Shown: positions 13,208 through 21,010 of the stretch, piece by piece
How the letters are laid out: every line of letters begins with the position of its first letter
How positions within the stretch are numbered: the stretch's first letter is position 1
NCBI GenBank assembly: GCA_007132465.1
Contig: SLOP01000044.1
Coordinates: forward strand, 1-38,172
Direction of reading: 5' to 3'
From: Candidatus Izemoplasma sp.
GTDB taxonomy: Bacteria > Bacillota_I > Bacilli_A > Izemoplasmatales > Izemoplasmataceae
DNA length: 38,172 bases
The notes under the pieces: generated by a model
The model's database searches: none
What the model was told of the DNA's origin: nothing
What the model saw: the letters and a program-made list of their open reading frames with translations, nothing else
Program-made: the position numbers and the translations under genes

Positions 13208-14989
13208 ATGAGTTGCGCCACGACTAAATCCCGCGACACTAAGCATAAAAAAATCTTATTAATGGGCTTACCCAACGTTGGGAAAAGCGCCATTTTTTCT
13301 CGTTTTACGGGCATGCATGTGATGGTGTCAAATTACACGGGAACGACCGTGGAGTTTACCGAAGGAAAGATGGCGGTTGGTGATGACACCTACACGCTCA
13401 TCGACGTGCCGGGTGTCTACGACATCAAACAGAGCGTCGATGACGCTGAACGCGTGGCGGTGTCGATGCTTGAGGAGAAACCCGACGCCATTGTGTTTGT
13501 GGTTGATGCCTTAAACGTTGAAAGCAGCGTGTATTTATTGATGCAGGTGTTGGAATACAAGCTCCCCACGGTGGTGGCGTTGAACCGCGTGGATTTACTG
13601 AAGGTGCGTTCGATGCGCATCGATCATCGTGTGATTCAAGCGGCATTAAACGTGCCGGTTGTTCCAACCATCGCCTTGGGTGGCGATTCGCTTGATTTGG
13701 TCAAAGAACGCTTGGCTCGAGACTTGGCTTCACCCGACGCACCGCATTATGTGCTTGAAGAGAATGAACTTAAACGGTGGGATTGGGTTGAGCGAATCAC
13801 GGCTCGGGCGCTAAAACCGTTGTCTGACAACGCCACGATAAGACAAGACCGCTTTGCCTTTTTGATACGTCCTTGGCCAGGCTTGCCCATCGCCATTGGC
13901 GTGCTTTTTCTGATGTTTGCGGCTGTCATTGGCATCGGCATGGGACTCAGGCAGTTCCTCATCATGCCCTTGTTTGAGGGAATCAGGATAGGTGAACACA
14001 CGGTTGGGCTTTTTCCGTGGATACGAGCCGGAGTGGAGGCACTAGGCATCACGGGCACGTTTCAACGGGTGTTGGTTGGAGAATACGGCTTCTTAATTAA
14101 AGGCATTGAGTGGCCTTTTGGGCTTGTGTTGCCATATGTCTTGTCCTTTTATTTATCGATGAGTATACTGGAAGACACAGGTTATTTACCTCGACTTGCC
14201 GTGTTGCTTGATGGCGTGTTTAAAAAAATCGGTTTACCTGGAAACACCATCATCCCCTTATTGCTGGGGTATGGGTGTGGCATTCCTGCGATTTTATCGA
14301 CACGCTCAATGCGATCGCGAAAGCAACGCGTTGCGGTCGCGGTGATGATTTCACTCGCCGTGCCGTGTGTCGCGCAAAGCAGTGCGTTCATGTTTTTGTT
14401 GGTTGAGCATTCTTTGTTGGCGCTCGTTTTGGTGTTTATGATCAGTGTGTTTGCGATGGTGCTTGCCGGGTTTGTGATGGACCGCATCAAGCGTGAACCG
14501 ATGCCTTTGACGTTGACAGAATTGCCGGAGATGTTGGCGCCGAACCCGGCGTTGGTCGGTAAAAAACTGCTTTTCCGTGTGCGGCATTACGTGAAAGACG
14601 GGGCCATTCCAATGGTGATTGCGATTGTTGTGACGGCGTTTCTTTATGAGTTTGGCATCCTTGATGTGGCCGGGCGCGCAATGGCACCGGTGGTATCAGG
14701 ATGGTTGCGTTTGCCAGAAGAAGCGGCGACGCCGCTTATCATTGGCATCGTTCGCCGTGAACTCGCGGTGTTGCCGTTGATTGATATGAATCTGTCGACG
14801 GTGCAACTCTTTACCGGAGCCGTGGTGGCGCTCTTTTATGTCCCCTGTGTGGCAATGATTGCAACCCTGGCTAAGGAGTTCAACGCCAAAGTGGCCGTAG
14901 GCACGTTGTTGTTTACGACGACGACGGCCATTGTGATTGGTGGTTTGATGGCACGATTAGGTGGTCTTTTGGCCACATGGTTAGGCTAG
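13208..14989 (+). CDS. feoB: Ferrous iron transporter FeoB (short form)
   Basis: A 593-residue GTPase-coupled Fe2+ importer. The N-terminal G domain has G1 GLPNVGKS (20-27), G3 DVPG (66-69) and G4 NRVD (126-129). SNYTGTTVE occupies switch I, where the classical form has NWPGVTVE. A helical spacer domain follows to about residue 215. The membrane part contains the two Gate-type repeats, with EDTGYLPRLAVLLDGVFKKI, LLGYGCGIPAI-STR and IIGIVRRELAVLPLI typical of FeoB. It is shorter than the usual 650-770 residues, partly from a compact linker and no C-terminal cytoplasmic tail. The SD is weak, so it may depend on coupling with feoA. Confidence 0.95.
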   Translation: MSCATTKSRDTKHKKILLMGLPNVGKSAIFSRFTGMHVMVSNYTGTTVEFTEGKMAVGDDTYTLIDVPGVYDIKQSVDDAERVAVSMLEEKPDAIVFVVDALNVESSVYLLMQVLEYKLPTVVALNRVDLLKVRSMRIDHRVIQAALNVPVVPTIALGGDSLDLVKERLARDLASPDAPHYVLEENELKRWDWVERITARALKPLSDNATIRQDRFAFLIRPWPGLPIAIGVLFLMFAAVIGIGMGLRQFLIMPLFEGIRIGEHTVGLFPWIRAGVEALGITGTFQRVLVGEYGFLIKGIEWPFGLVLPYVLSFYLSMSILEDTGYLPRLAVLLDGVFKKIGLPGNTIIPLLLGYGCGIPAILSTRSMRSRKQRVAVAVMISLAVPCVAQSSAFMFLLVEHSLLALVLVFMISVFAMVLAGFVMDRIKREPMPLTLTELPEMLAPNPALVGKKLLFRVRHYVKDGAIPMVIAIVVTAFLYEFGILDVAGRAMAPVVSGWLRLPEEAATPLIIGIVRRELAVLPLIDMNLSTVQLFTGAVVALFYVPCVAMIATLAKEFNAKVAVGTLLFTTTTAIVIGGLMARLGGLLATWLG

Positions 14990-15010
14990 ATGATAAAAGG
15001 AAGTGACAGT

Positions 15011-16012
15011 ATGACGATTCAAAAACGTTTCCTTAATTACCTGGTGGCCACGCTTAACGGCATGGCGCTTGGTCTGTTTGCGACGCTGATTGTCGGCGTC
15101 ATCATAGAACAGTTTGCGACGTTGCTTAACGTGGCGGTTTTACAAGAGCTTGCCGAAGCGCTCAAAGGACTGATGGGTGTCGGTATTGGACTCGGCGTTG
15201 CCTATAGCCGTCATTTGAAGGGATTGCCGCTCATTGCGGGCGCAATGGCCGGGGGCATCGCGACGTACATGATTGGGGCTAACGATCCACTGGTGGCGTA
15301 TCTAACCACCGTGGCAGCCATTGAAGGCACCGGGTTGATTCTGCGTAAACCGACACCGTTGGATATTTTACTCGTTCCAATCTTAACGGCCTTGATCGCG
15401 CTTGGTGTGGTGCTTGTCATTGGGCCTACCGTGGCGGCTGCCATGCGTGCTTTTGGTGATTTCATCATGTGGGCAACTGAACGACAGCCCTTCACCATGG
15501 GGGTGTTGATTGCGGTGTTTATGGGCATGGCCTTGACCATGCCTATTTCCAGTGCCGCCATCGCTATTGTGCTGTATCTCTCTGGTATCGCCGCCGGGGC
15601 AGCGCTTGTGGGTGGCGCAGCACAAATGATTGGATTTGCCGTGATGAGTCGCAAAGATAACAAGCTCGGAGCGGTTCTCTCTATCGCCTTTGGCACGAGC
15701 ATGTTGCAGTTTAAGAACGTCTTACGCAATCCACGTATTTGGATACCTCCCATTGCCATCAGTGCGGTGTTGGGTCCGTTATCGACGATGGTGTTTCGCA
15801 TGGAAACGACGCGCTATGGTGCGGGCATGGGGACGAGCGCTTTGGTTGGACAAATTCAAACGTTTGACGCCATGGGCTACGGCGCATCAGTCTTCCTCGG
15901 AATTGTTGTTCTCCATTTTGTGCTTCCCATCGTGCTGGTGTTGGCGCTTGATGTGCTCCTTCGCCGCATCGGTTGGATTCGCCCCGGTGATCTCACCCTT
16001 AAAACCGAATGA
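15011..16012 (+). CDS. PfoR-like PTS EIIC membrane protein (PTS_EIIC_2 family)
   Basis: A 333-residue membrane protein with eight to ten helices. Hallmarks are a glycine-rich LPLIAGAMAGGIATYMIGANDP, RKPTPLDILLVPILTAL, MALTMPISSAAIAIVLYLSG, GGAAQMIGFAVMSRKDNKLGAVLSIAFGTSMLQFKN and ETTRYGAGMGTSALVGQI. These match the PTS_EIIC_2 family that includes the perfringolysin regulator PfoR. EIIC-like helices are present but there are no EIIA/EIIB domains, so sugar phosphotransfer is doubtful. ATG 15011 follows AAAGGAAGTG. It starts 21 bp after feoB without a terminator between, so it is likely the last gene of the feo transcript. Confidence 0.75.
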   Translation: MTIQKRFLNYLVATLNGMALGLFATLIVGVIIEQFATLLNVAVLQELAEALKGLMGVGIGLGVAYSRHLKGLPLIAGAMAGGIATYMIGANDPLVAYLTTVAAIEGTGLILRKPTPLDILLVPILTALIALGVVLVIGPTVAAAMRAFGDFIMWATERQPFTMGVLIAVFMGMALTMPISSAAIAIVLYLSGIAAGAALVGGAAQMIGFAVMSRKDNKLGAVLSIAFGTSMLQFKNVLRNPRIWIPPIAISAVLGPLSTMVFRMETTRYGAGMGTSALVGQIQTFDAMGYGASVFLGIVVLHFVLPIVLVLALDVLLRRIGWIRPGDLTLKTE

Positions 16013-16016
16013 GCTT

Positions 16017-16040
16017 AAGCCGACGCCTGTCGGCTTTTTT
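16017..16040 (+). terminator. Rho-independent terminator of the feo operon
   Basis: Stem AAGCCGAC/GTCGGCTT with a GCCT loop, followed by TTTT. Confidence 0.9.
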
Positions 16041-16075
16041 GTTGCGTATGCAAGGGGTTTTATCATCATGCGCGA

Positions 16076-16081
16076 TATAAT
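16076..16081 (+). promoter_or_regulatory. Candidate -10 for the VOC dioxygenase operon
   Basis: TATAAT at 16076-16081, 37 bp before the ATG, without a recognisable -35. This is consistent with activator or regulator dependence, or with a miscalled site. Confidence 0.3.
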
Positions 16082-16117
16082 TAACGTGAATTATGTCTAA
16101 ATAACGACAGGAGTTTT

Positions 16118-17065
16118 ATGATGAAGACCCAAGGCATTCATCACATCACCGCCATCGTCGGCAACCCTCAGGAAAACGTCGCGTTTTATGCCGGCGTGTT
16201 GGCGCTTCGCTTTATTAAGCAAACAGTGAATTTTGATGACCCCGAGACATACCACCTATATTTTGGTAACGAATCGGGCGCACCGGGTACGGCCATGACT
16301 TTTTTCCCGTGGCCAAACGCCTATCGAGGCACCATCGGTGGCGGCCAAGTTGGCGTGACGCGTTTTGCGGTGCCACGTGGAGCGCTCTCCTTTTGGCGTG
16401 AACGGCTCACCAGCGAAGGTGTTGTGTGTAAGGATAAGACGCGCTTTAATGAGACCGTGCTCGCTTTCAGCGATCCTCATGGGTTGCGCCTTGAGCTTGT
16501 CGAACACGAGGAAAGTCCGGTCAGCCGGTATGCGTATGATGGCGTTGATTCGACTGTGGCAATCAAAGGTTTCGCCGGAGCGACGTTGTATTCGACAGCA
16601 CCCGAGAAAACGCATCGAACGTTAACCGATGTGCTCGGTTTTGAGCGTGTTGTGGAAGACGATGAGCGCATACGCTATCGTGCATCAGGACCCCTTGGCA
16701 ACACCGTAGACGTCATTAAAAAGGCCGCCTCACGCGGCACGATGGGCGTTGGCACCGTGCATCACATTGCGTATCGTGCGGCTGACGACGACGCGCATGC
16801 GGCCTTTCGCTCACGTGTGCAAGAAAGCGGACTACGGGTGACGCCGTTTATCGATCGTTTATACTTCCGGTCCATTTACTTCCGCGAGTACGGAGACGTG
16901 CTCTTTGAAATCGCGACCGACGACCCCGGGTTCACGGTAGACGAACCGCTTGAAGCCTTAGGCGAAACCTTGCGTTTACCCCCGCAACATGAACACCTTC
17001 GCGAGGGGTTAAAGGGAAAGCTAAAGCCCATTGATGGCAAACGGTTTAAAGGGAAGATACAATGA
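16118..17065 (+). CDS. VOC family ring-cleaving dioxygenase, MhqO/MhqA-like
   Basis: A 315-residue protein with two glyoxalase/VOC modules. The first opens GIHHITAIVGNPQENVAFYAGVL and contains RLELVEHEE. The second has GTVHHIAYRAADDDAHAAF and DVLFEIATDDPGF. The His (HHIT, HHIA) and Glu (FEIA) residues are the expected metal ligands. The block KQTVNFDDPETYHLYFGNE is typical of the MhqO/MhqA hydroquinone-dioxygenase branch in Bacillota. It likely cleaves hydroquinone or catechol-type compounds produced during quinone stress. AGGAG sits close to ATG 16118; ATG 16121 is equally possible. Its stop overlaps the next start by 4 bp (ATGA). Confidence 0.83.
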   Translation: MMKTQGIHHITAIVGNPQENVAFYAGVLALRFIKQTVNFDDPETYHLYFGNESGAPGTAMTFFPWPNAYRGTIGGGQVGVTRFAVPRGALSFWRERLTSEGVVCKDKTRFNETVLAFSDPHGLRLELVEHEESPVSRYAYDGVDSTVAIKGFAGATLYSTAPEKTHRTLTDVLGFERVVEDDERIRYRASGPLGNTVDVIKKAASRGTMGVGTVHHIAYRAADDDAHAAFRSRVQESGLRVTPFIDRLYFRSIYFREYGDVLFEIATDDPGFTVDEPLEALGETLRLPPQHEHLREGLKGKLKPIDGKRFKGKIQ

Positions 17066-17658
17066 AGCTGCTCAACCTTAAGGCATTAGATAAGCGCGCC
17101 ATGTATCGGTTGCTTACCAGCGCCGTGGTGCCACGGCCGATTGCGTTGGTGACGACCAAAAGCCAAGACGGCTCCATCAACGTGGCCCCGTTTAGTTATT
17201 TTAACGTCGTGACCACAGAACCGCCCCGTCTCCACATCGTCGTGGGGCGCGACAAAAAAACCAATGAGCGCAAAGACACATCCCGTCATATTTTGGCGAC
17301 GAAACGGTTTGTGATTCAGGCGGTTACTGAAGCGAACTTGGTCGATGCCAACCAAAGCGCGAAACGCTTATCACCGCATCAAAGTGAGTTGGACATCACC
17401 GGATTCACCCCGATTACGCGCAAGGACTTTCCGGTGCCCTACATGAAAGAAAGTCCGGTGGCCTTTGATTGCGAGCTTGATCGCACGGTTGTGTTTGAAA
17501 CGAGCGAGATGTTTATCGGTCGTGTCGTTGGCATCCGGGTCGATGAGGCGTGTTTCACAGGGGGACAATTTGACATAATAAACACCGGGTTTATCGGCCG
17601 GTTGTCGGGAAACTCCTACGCCACATTGGGGAAGGTGATTGACCTTGAGCGACCGTGA
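17062..17658 (+). CDS. Flavin reductase-like FMN-binding split-barrel protein
   Basis: A 198-residue protein of the flavin reductase/DIM6-NTAB family. It has YRLLTSAVVPRPIALVTTKSQDGSINVAPFSYFNVVTTEPPRL, then DTSRHILATKRFVIQAVTE, and a C-terminal GRLSGNSYATLG. The RPIALV and NVAPFSYF segments form the FMN phosphate site. The long insertion around residues 70-130 resembles the 'SRHIL..T..F-x-i' family members found beside dioxygenases. It may supply reduced flavin or reduce quinones. It is translationally coupled to the dioxygenase upstream and the esterase downstream. Confidence 0.82.
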   Translation: MKLLNLKALDKRAMYRLLTSAVVPRPIALVTTKSQDGSINVAPFSYFNVVTTEPPRLHIVVGRDKKTNERKDTSRHILATKRFVIQAVTEANLVDANQSAKRLSPHQSELDITGFTPITRKDFPVPYMKESPVAFDCELDRTVVFETSEMFIGRVVGIRVDEACFTGGQFDIINTGFIGRLSGNSYATLGKVIDLERP

Positions 17659-18274
17659 TGGCATGCATCATGTGTGGTTGACAGGCGACCGTGGAGCCCC
17701 TGTTTTGGTGCTATTACACGGGACGGGAGGCACGGCACGCGATCTTATTCCGTTGGCGCAACGAATCCATCCGAATCCGTCCATTCTATCATTTTTGGGC
17801 GATGTGAATGAGGCGGGCATGGCACGCTTCTTTACACGGTTGAAACCGGGCGTGTTCGACGAGGTTGATGTGATAAGGCGCGCAAAAACGATGCGTGTGC
17901 GTTTAGAAAATCAAGCATCACAACGCGGGTTCTCGCTTCAAGAGGTGATTGCGATAGGGTATTCCAATGGGGCGAACTTGTTGGCGGCGATGCTTTTTTT
18001 GGATGAAGCACCGTTCAAGCGGGCGGTGTTGTTGCATCCGATGGTCCCGTTGGCGGCTGTGTCGCCGGCTGGTCTTGCTGAGAAAACCATCTTGGTGACG
18101 GCGGGGAAAAACGACCCCATTTGTCCACAAGACGAATCACAAACGTTGGCGGACGCGTTTAAGAACGCGGGAGCTGACGTCACGATTCGCTGGTTTAATG
18201 AAGGGCATTCCATTGGTAATGCGGAGGTTCACGGTGTCGAGTCGTGGGTGCAGAACACGATAAAAAAAGGCTGA
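17645..18274 (+). CDS. MhqD-like carboxylesterase/phospholipase, alpha/beta hydrolase
   Basis: About 209 residues. HGTGGTARDLIPLA gives the oxyanion hole, GYSNGANLLAAML the nucleophile serine elbow, GKNDPICPQDES the aspartate and EGHSIG the histidine. The layout matches the YodD/MhqD branch (carboxylesterases of the hydroquinone regulon) of the phospholipase/carboxylesterase family. TTG 17645 is preferred because AAGGTG lies 7 nt upstream; a TTG at 17639 is too close to that site, and ATG 17663 has no SD. The gene overlaps the flavin reductase-like gene by 14 bp. With the dioxygenase it completes a quinone-detoxification-type operon. Confidence 0.8.
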   Translation: MSDRDGMHHVWLTGDRGAPVLVLLHGTGGTARDLIPLAQRIHPNPSILSFLGDVNEAGMARFFTRLKPGVFDEVDVIRRAKTMRVRLENQASQRGFSLQEVIAIGYSNGANLLAAMLFLDEAPFKRAVLLHPMVPLAAVSPAGLAEKTILVTAGKNDPICPQDESQTLADAFKNAGADVTIRWFNEGHSIGNAEVHGVESWVQNTIKKG

Positions 18275-18288
18275 GCAATCAGCCTTTT
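18265..18288. terminator. Bidirectional terminator between convergent transcripts
   Basis: Stem AAAAGGCTGA (18265-18274)/TCAGCCTTTT (18279-18288) with a GCAA loop. The stop codons of both flanking genes lie within the stem, and the minus-strand read ends in TTTTTTTA. Confidence 0.9.
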
Positions 18289-18560
18289 CCTTTGGATCGG
18301 TTATAGAGCACGGTGCAAAGCACAATCGAGGCCATGCCGGCGACGATTAAGCTGGTGGAGATTTGGACGTACAGCTGCTGGGTTTGTTCGCTCATGTGAG
18401 GGTGTGAGAATACCCAGACGATAAACGGAAACGGGCCGAAAAAGCACAGTATTGAGGGCCCGAACAACAACCACCGTCTAACACGCGAGAGCCAAAAACC
18501 CATGGTGCCGATGATGTAGGTCATCGCGGCGATGAAGATAATCTGAATAAGTGGGTCCAT
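18279..18560 (-). CDS. Small three-helix membrane protein encoded downstream of mgtE
   Basis: This 93-residue protein is almost all membrane. Helices lie at about residues 5-25 (IIFIAAMTYIIGTMGFWL), 32-52 (LLFGPSILCFFGPFPFIVWVF) and 66-86 (ISTSLIVAGMASIVLCTVL), with a basic C-terminus NRSKGKG. It starts 6 bp after the mgtE stop and has no SD, so translation probably depends on ribosomes finishing mgtE. I do not recognise a family. The tight coupling suggests a partner or regulator of MgtE, but that is inference. Confidence 0.65.
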   Translation of the reverse strand: MDPLIQIIFIAAMTYIIGTMGFWLSRVRRWLLFGPSILCFFGPFPFIVWVFSHPHMSEQTQQLYVQISTSLIVAGMASIVLCTVLYNRSKGKG

Positions 18561-18566
18561 GGGCGA

Positions 18567-19967
18567 TCACATGATGGCGCCAAGCAGCCACGTCGCAAGC
18601 AAGAAATAAATCAATAGCCCGGTGATGTCTTTGATGGTTGTGATGAAGGGGGCGCTTGAGGCGGCTGAATCGGCACCGATTTTAAGCATGACGTAAGGCA
18701 CGAAGAAACCTAGTGCGGTCGCGATGACGATGGTCATGAAAAGTGCGGTGGAGATGACGATGGCGAGTTGGATGGCCAACTCAAAATCCAAAATCATACC
18801 TTGCCATATGTAAACGATGACGCCGCCCAACAGGCCCAGTATGAGCCCCATCAACGCACCGATGCCGACTTCACGGCCCCACTGCTTGATGAAACGCCCA
18901 AAGTTAATTTGTCCTAGGGCGACGGCACGGCTGAAAATCGTGGATGATTGTGTGCCGACGTTCCCACCCATGTCCATGATGACGGGGATGAAAAAGGCGA
19001 GCACAACGATGCTTTCAAGGATTGCTTCAAAACCGCCGATGACGAACCCGGCGAACATGCCGCCGGCCAAGGTGATGAGCAAAAATGGCACACGGACACC
19101 GAGCACTTGCGTCAACTTGCCGCTGGTCAGGATACGGCTCCGGTCGCGTTCACGGCTGGAAAAATCAATGAAACCGGCTGCGGTGATTTCACGATCGACG
19201 GCTTCATCTTCTAAGATGTCGATGGCGTCATCGACCGTCACGACACCGAGGAGACGTTGTTCCGTGTCGACGATGGGAACCGCGAGCATGTCGGAATCTT
19301 GAAGCAACTGCGCGACGACTTCATCGGGTGCGTCATGAACGACGTGTGTCGGGTCGGTGCGCATGATGTTTTCAATCTTTTCTTGCGGGTCGTTGACAAT
19401 CAAGTCTTTAAGCAAGACCATGCCTTCAAGTTTTCGCGTCTGGTCGGTCACATAAAGGTGATAAACGGTTTCGACTTCATCGGCGACTTCACGGATGCGA
19501 TTGAGCGCTTCTTGCACAGTCATGCCTTGTTTGAACGAGATGTATTTCGGGGTCATGATATGCCCGGCGGTGCCGGGTTGGTAGCCCATGACGAGCGTGG
19601 TGAGGTCGCGTTCTTTTTTAGACAGCGCTTGAAGGAGCCGTTTGGCAACTTTAGCCGGAAGTTCGTCCATCAAGGCGGCGCGGTCGTCTGGTTCGAGGTT
19701 TTTAAAAAATTCAATGGCTTTTTCGTCAGTGAAATTTTGGATGAGGTCTTGTTGGATCTCGGTTTCGATAAACTCAAACACGTCGAGGGCCGTTTGCTTA
19801 TCGAGCAACCGGAACACAACCACTTGTTTCTCTGGTTCGAGAATTTCAATCATGTCGGCTATCAAATACTCATCGAGGTCAGCGAGCATTTTCTTGAGTT
19901 CATCGGATTTGTTGGAATCAATCAGTTCACGAAGTTTTTTGATGGTCATGATTTTTTCTTTTTCCAT
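18567..19967 (-). CDS. mgtE: Magnesium transporter MgtE
   Basis: A 466-residue Mg2+ channel of standard length. The N-terminal helical superhelix (about residues 15-130) includes FFKNLEPDDRAALMDELP. Next are paired CBS domains (about 135-255) with GHIMTPKYISFKQGMTVQEAL and DMLAVPIVDTEQRLLGVVTVDDAIDI. The plug helix leads to five membrane helices with the filter segment DMGGNVGTQSSTIFSRAVALG. The ATG has AAGGAG 8 nt upstream. The leader carries an M-box riboswitch, so expression should fall when Mg2+ is plentiful. A leader ORF overlaps the mgtE start out of frame. Confidence 0.97.
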   Translation of the reverse strand: MEKEKIMTIKKLRELIDSNKSDELKKMLADLDEYLIADMIEILEPEKQVVVFRLLDKQTALDVFEFIETEIQQDLIQNFTDEKAIEFFKNLEPDDRAALMDELPAKVAKRLLQALSKKERDLTTLVMGYQPGTAGHIMTPKYISFKQGMTVQEALNRIREVADEVETVYHLYVTDQTRKLEGMVLLKDLIVNDPQEKIENIMRTDPTHVVHDAPDEVVAQLLQDSDMLAVPIVDTEQRLLGVVTVDDAIDILEDEAVDREITAAGFIDFSSRERDRSRILTSGKLTQVLGVRVPFLLITLAGGMFAGFVIGGFEAILESIVVLAFFIPVIMDMGGNVGTQSSTIFSRAVALGQINFGRFIKQWGREVGIGALMGLILGLLGGVIVYIWQGMILDFELAIQLAIVISTALFMTIVIATALGFFVPYVMLKIGADSAASSAPFITTIKDITGLLIYFLLATWLLGAIM

Positions 19968-20076
19968 GGGTTACACTCCTTGTCGTTGGTCGTATCGGGC
20001 TGTGTGAGATAAACTGCCTTGGAGACGCGTCGGGATCGTTTAGGCTGTGGGGGACGCTGTCGCGCGCACGGTTCAT
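19927..20076 (-). CDS. Putative 49-residue leader peptide overlapping mgtE start
   Basis: Between the M-box terminator and mgtE is an ATG with a near-ideal SD (GGAGGTGAT, 7 nt spacing from GGAGG), stronger than that of mgtE. The predicted peptide is hydrophilic, begins MNRARDSVPHSLNDPDASPR and contains five prolines, with NDPD, ASP and PIRP. It ends in a basic, His/Lys-rich tail. It overlaps the mgtE start by 41 bp in another frame. Proline/acidic leader ORFs control Mg2+ transporter genes in enterobacteria (mgtL, mgtP), but no homology can be claimed. The last part of the sequence is constrained by mgtE, so coding is not proven. Confidence 0.45.
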   Translation of the reverse strand: MNRARDSVPHSLNDPDASPRQFISHSPIRPTTRSVTHGKRKNHDHQKTS

Positions 20077-20094
20077 ATCATCACCTCCGACATG

Positions 20095-20120
20095 AAAAAA
20101 TGACCGTAACGAGAGGCCAT
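20095..20120 (-). terminator. M-box-controlled intrinsic terminator
   Basis: On the minus strand, ATGGCC pairs with GGTCAT (one G-T pair, 9-nt loop), followed by TTTTTTC. It lies right after the aptamer, and a Mg2+-bound aptamer is expected to allow it to form. Confidence 0.7.
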
Positions 20121-20129
20121 CGAAAAGAC

Positions 20130-20278
20130 TAACCCGTCGTTGAGTTTTGACACTACACGGCGTCGATGGACTAGCTGCGTTAAACAAAACCTTAATCCGG
20201 CAGTGTCTGTTGACCGATTGGCGTCTTTCGACGTTTCTCGGCAGCAGCGTGTATCCGTGTAGGAGCCTCACCTAACAG
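20130..20278 (-). ncRNA. M-box (ykoK) magnesium riboswitch
   Basis: The minus strand shows the conserved blocks in order: GTTAGGTGAGGCTCCTA (20276-20260), ACACGCTGCTGCC (to about 20240), AACGTCGAAAGACGCCAA, GGTCAACAG (20215-20207), TTAAGG-TTTTG-TTAA, GCAGCTAGTCC and GTAGTGTCAAAACTCAACGA. The order and spacing match M-box leaders of mgtE genes. A terminator and mgtE follow. Confidence 0.95.
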
Positions 20279-20304
20279 TAGTTATATTGTGGTTTCCGTA
20301 ATGC

Positions 20305-20333
20305 ATTATACTGCATTTTGGCCCTCATTGCAA
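20305..20333 (-). promoter_or_regulatory. Promoter of the M-box/mgtE transcript
   Basis: Minus strand TTGCAA (20333-20328), 17-bp spacer, TATAAT (20310-20305). Transcription would start about 20 nt before the M-box. Confidence 0.75.
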
Positions 20334-20396
20334 GTGAAGCCGGCTGTCGTGGACTCAGGATTATACCGCCGGGTCATCACGCATGCGCCTGCTTTG

Positions 20397-20405
20397 TGGT
20401 ATGAT
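20397..20405 (+). promoter_or_regulatory. Extended -10 promoter candidate for the grpB-like gene
   Basis: TGG-TATGAT at 20397-20405, about 59 bp before the GTG start at 20464; no good -35. Confidence 0.4.
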
Positions 20406-20463
20406 GGAGATGGCGTTTGTGGCATCGTGATGGTGCCGAAAAAACAGAAAGGACTGATCGTTT

Positions 20464-20988
20464 GTGCGAATGGTTGAGGTGGTTCCTTACCAGGCGGCTT
20501 GGCCGACGATGTTTGAACGGCTTTCCGCGCCATTACGAAGGCAGTTGAACGGGTTGATCGTTGCGGTGCATCACGTCGGCAGCACTGCCGTCGAAGGACT
20601 CGCGGCGAAGCCAATCATCGACATTGATGTTGAGATGCCTGACGAGGGTGATTTTTCAGCGGTGGTGGATTCGTTGGCCTCGTTTGGGTACGTTCATGTA
20701 GGCGACCAAGGCGTCGTTGGCCGTGAAGCGTTTAAACGACATGGCCCCACACCGATGGCCCATCACCTTTACGTGTGCCGTTCAGGGTCGGATGAACTTA
20801 AGCGTCATCTGGTCTTCCGCGACCACCTGCGAACGCATCGGGGAGATCGTGATGCGTATGCGGCAGTGAAACGCGAGGCGGCAAGCCGCTTTCCCCACGA
20901 CATCGATGGGTATTTAGCGCATAAGGGCAAAATCATCCAAAGCATCTATGTGAAATGCGGGTTGGTGCCGGAGGAAGGCATGCTATAA
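20464..20988 (+). CDS. GrpB/UPF0157 family nucleotidyltransferase-fold protein
   Basis: A 174-residue protein with the GrpB hallmark HHVGSTAVEGLAAKPIIDIDVEM. The GS and the two aspartates of DIDV resemble the active site of the nucleotidyltransferase fold. YVCRSGSDELKRHLVFRDHLRTHRGDRDAYAAVKR-AAS is the usual C-terminal half. The biochemical function of the family is not established. The GTG at 20464 is placed 10 nt after AAAGGA; ATG 20470 is an alternative. A GNAT gene follows with its own promoter elements overlapping this stop codon. Confidence 0.88.
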   Translation: MRMVEVVPYQAAWPTMFERLSAPLRRQLNGLIVAVHHVGSTAVEGLAAKPIIDIDVEMPDEGDFSAVVDSLASFGYVHVGDQGVVGREAFKRHGPTPMAHHLYVCRSGSDELKRHLVFRDHLRTHRGDRDAYAAVKREAASRFPHDIDGYLAHKGKIIQSIYVKCGLVPEEGML

Positions 20989-20989
20989 T
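20981..20989 (+). promoter_or_regulatory. Extended -10 promoter candidate before the GNAT gene
   Basis: TGC-TATAAT (20981-20989) overlaps the grpB-like stop codon, with TTGGTG (20962-20967) 16 bp upstream as a -35. Confidence 0.5.
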
Positions 20990-21010
20990 GGGATTGATGG
21001 AGGTGGAGTT

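Noticed and set aside
19257-20012. Long plus-strand ORF opposite mgtE
   Set aside because: It is an antisense shadow of mgtE with no SD and low-complexity Phe-rich content; the mgtE frame and M-box are certain.
20289-20477. 62-codon plus-strand ORF before the grpB-like gene
   Set aside because: It overlaps the M-box promoter, has no SD and no recognisable protein features.
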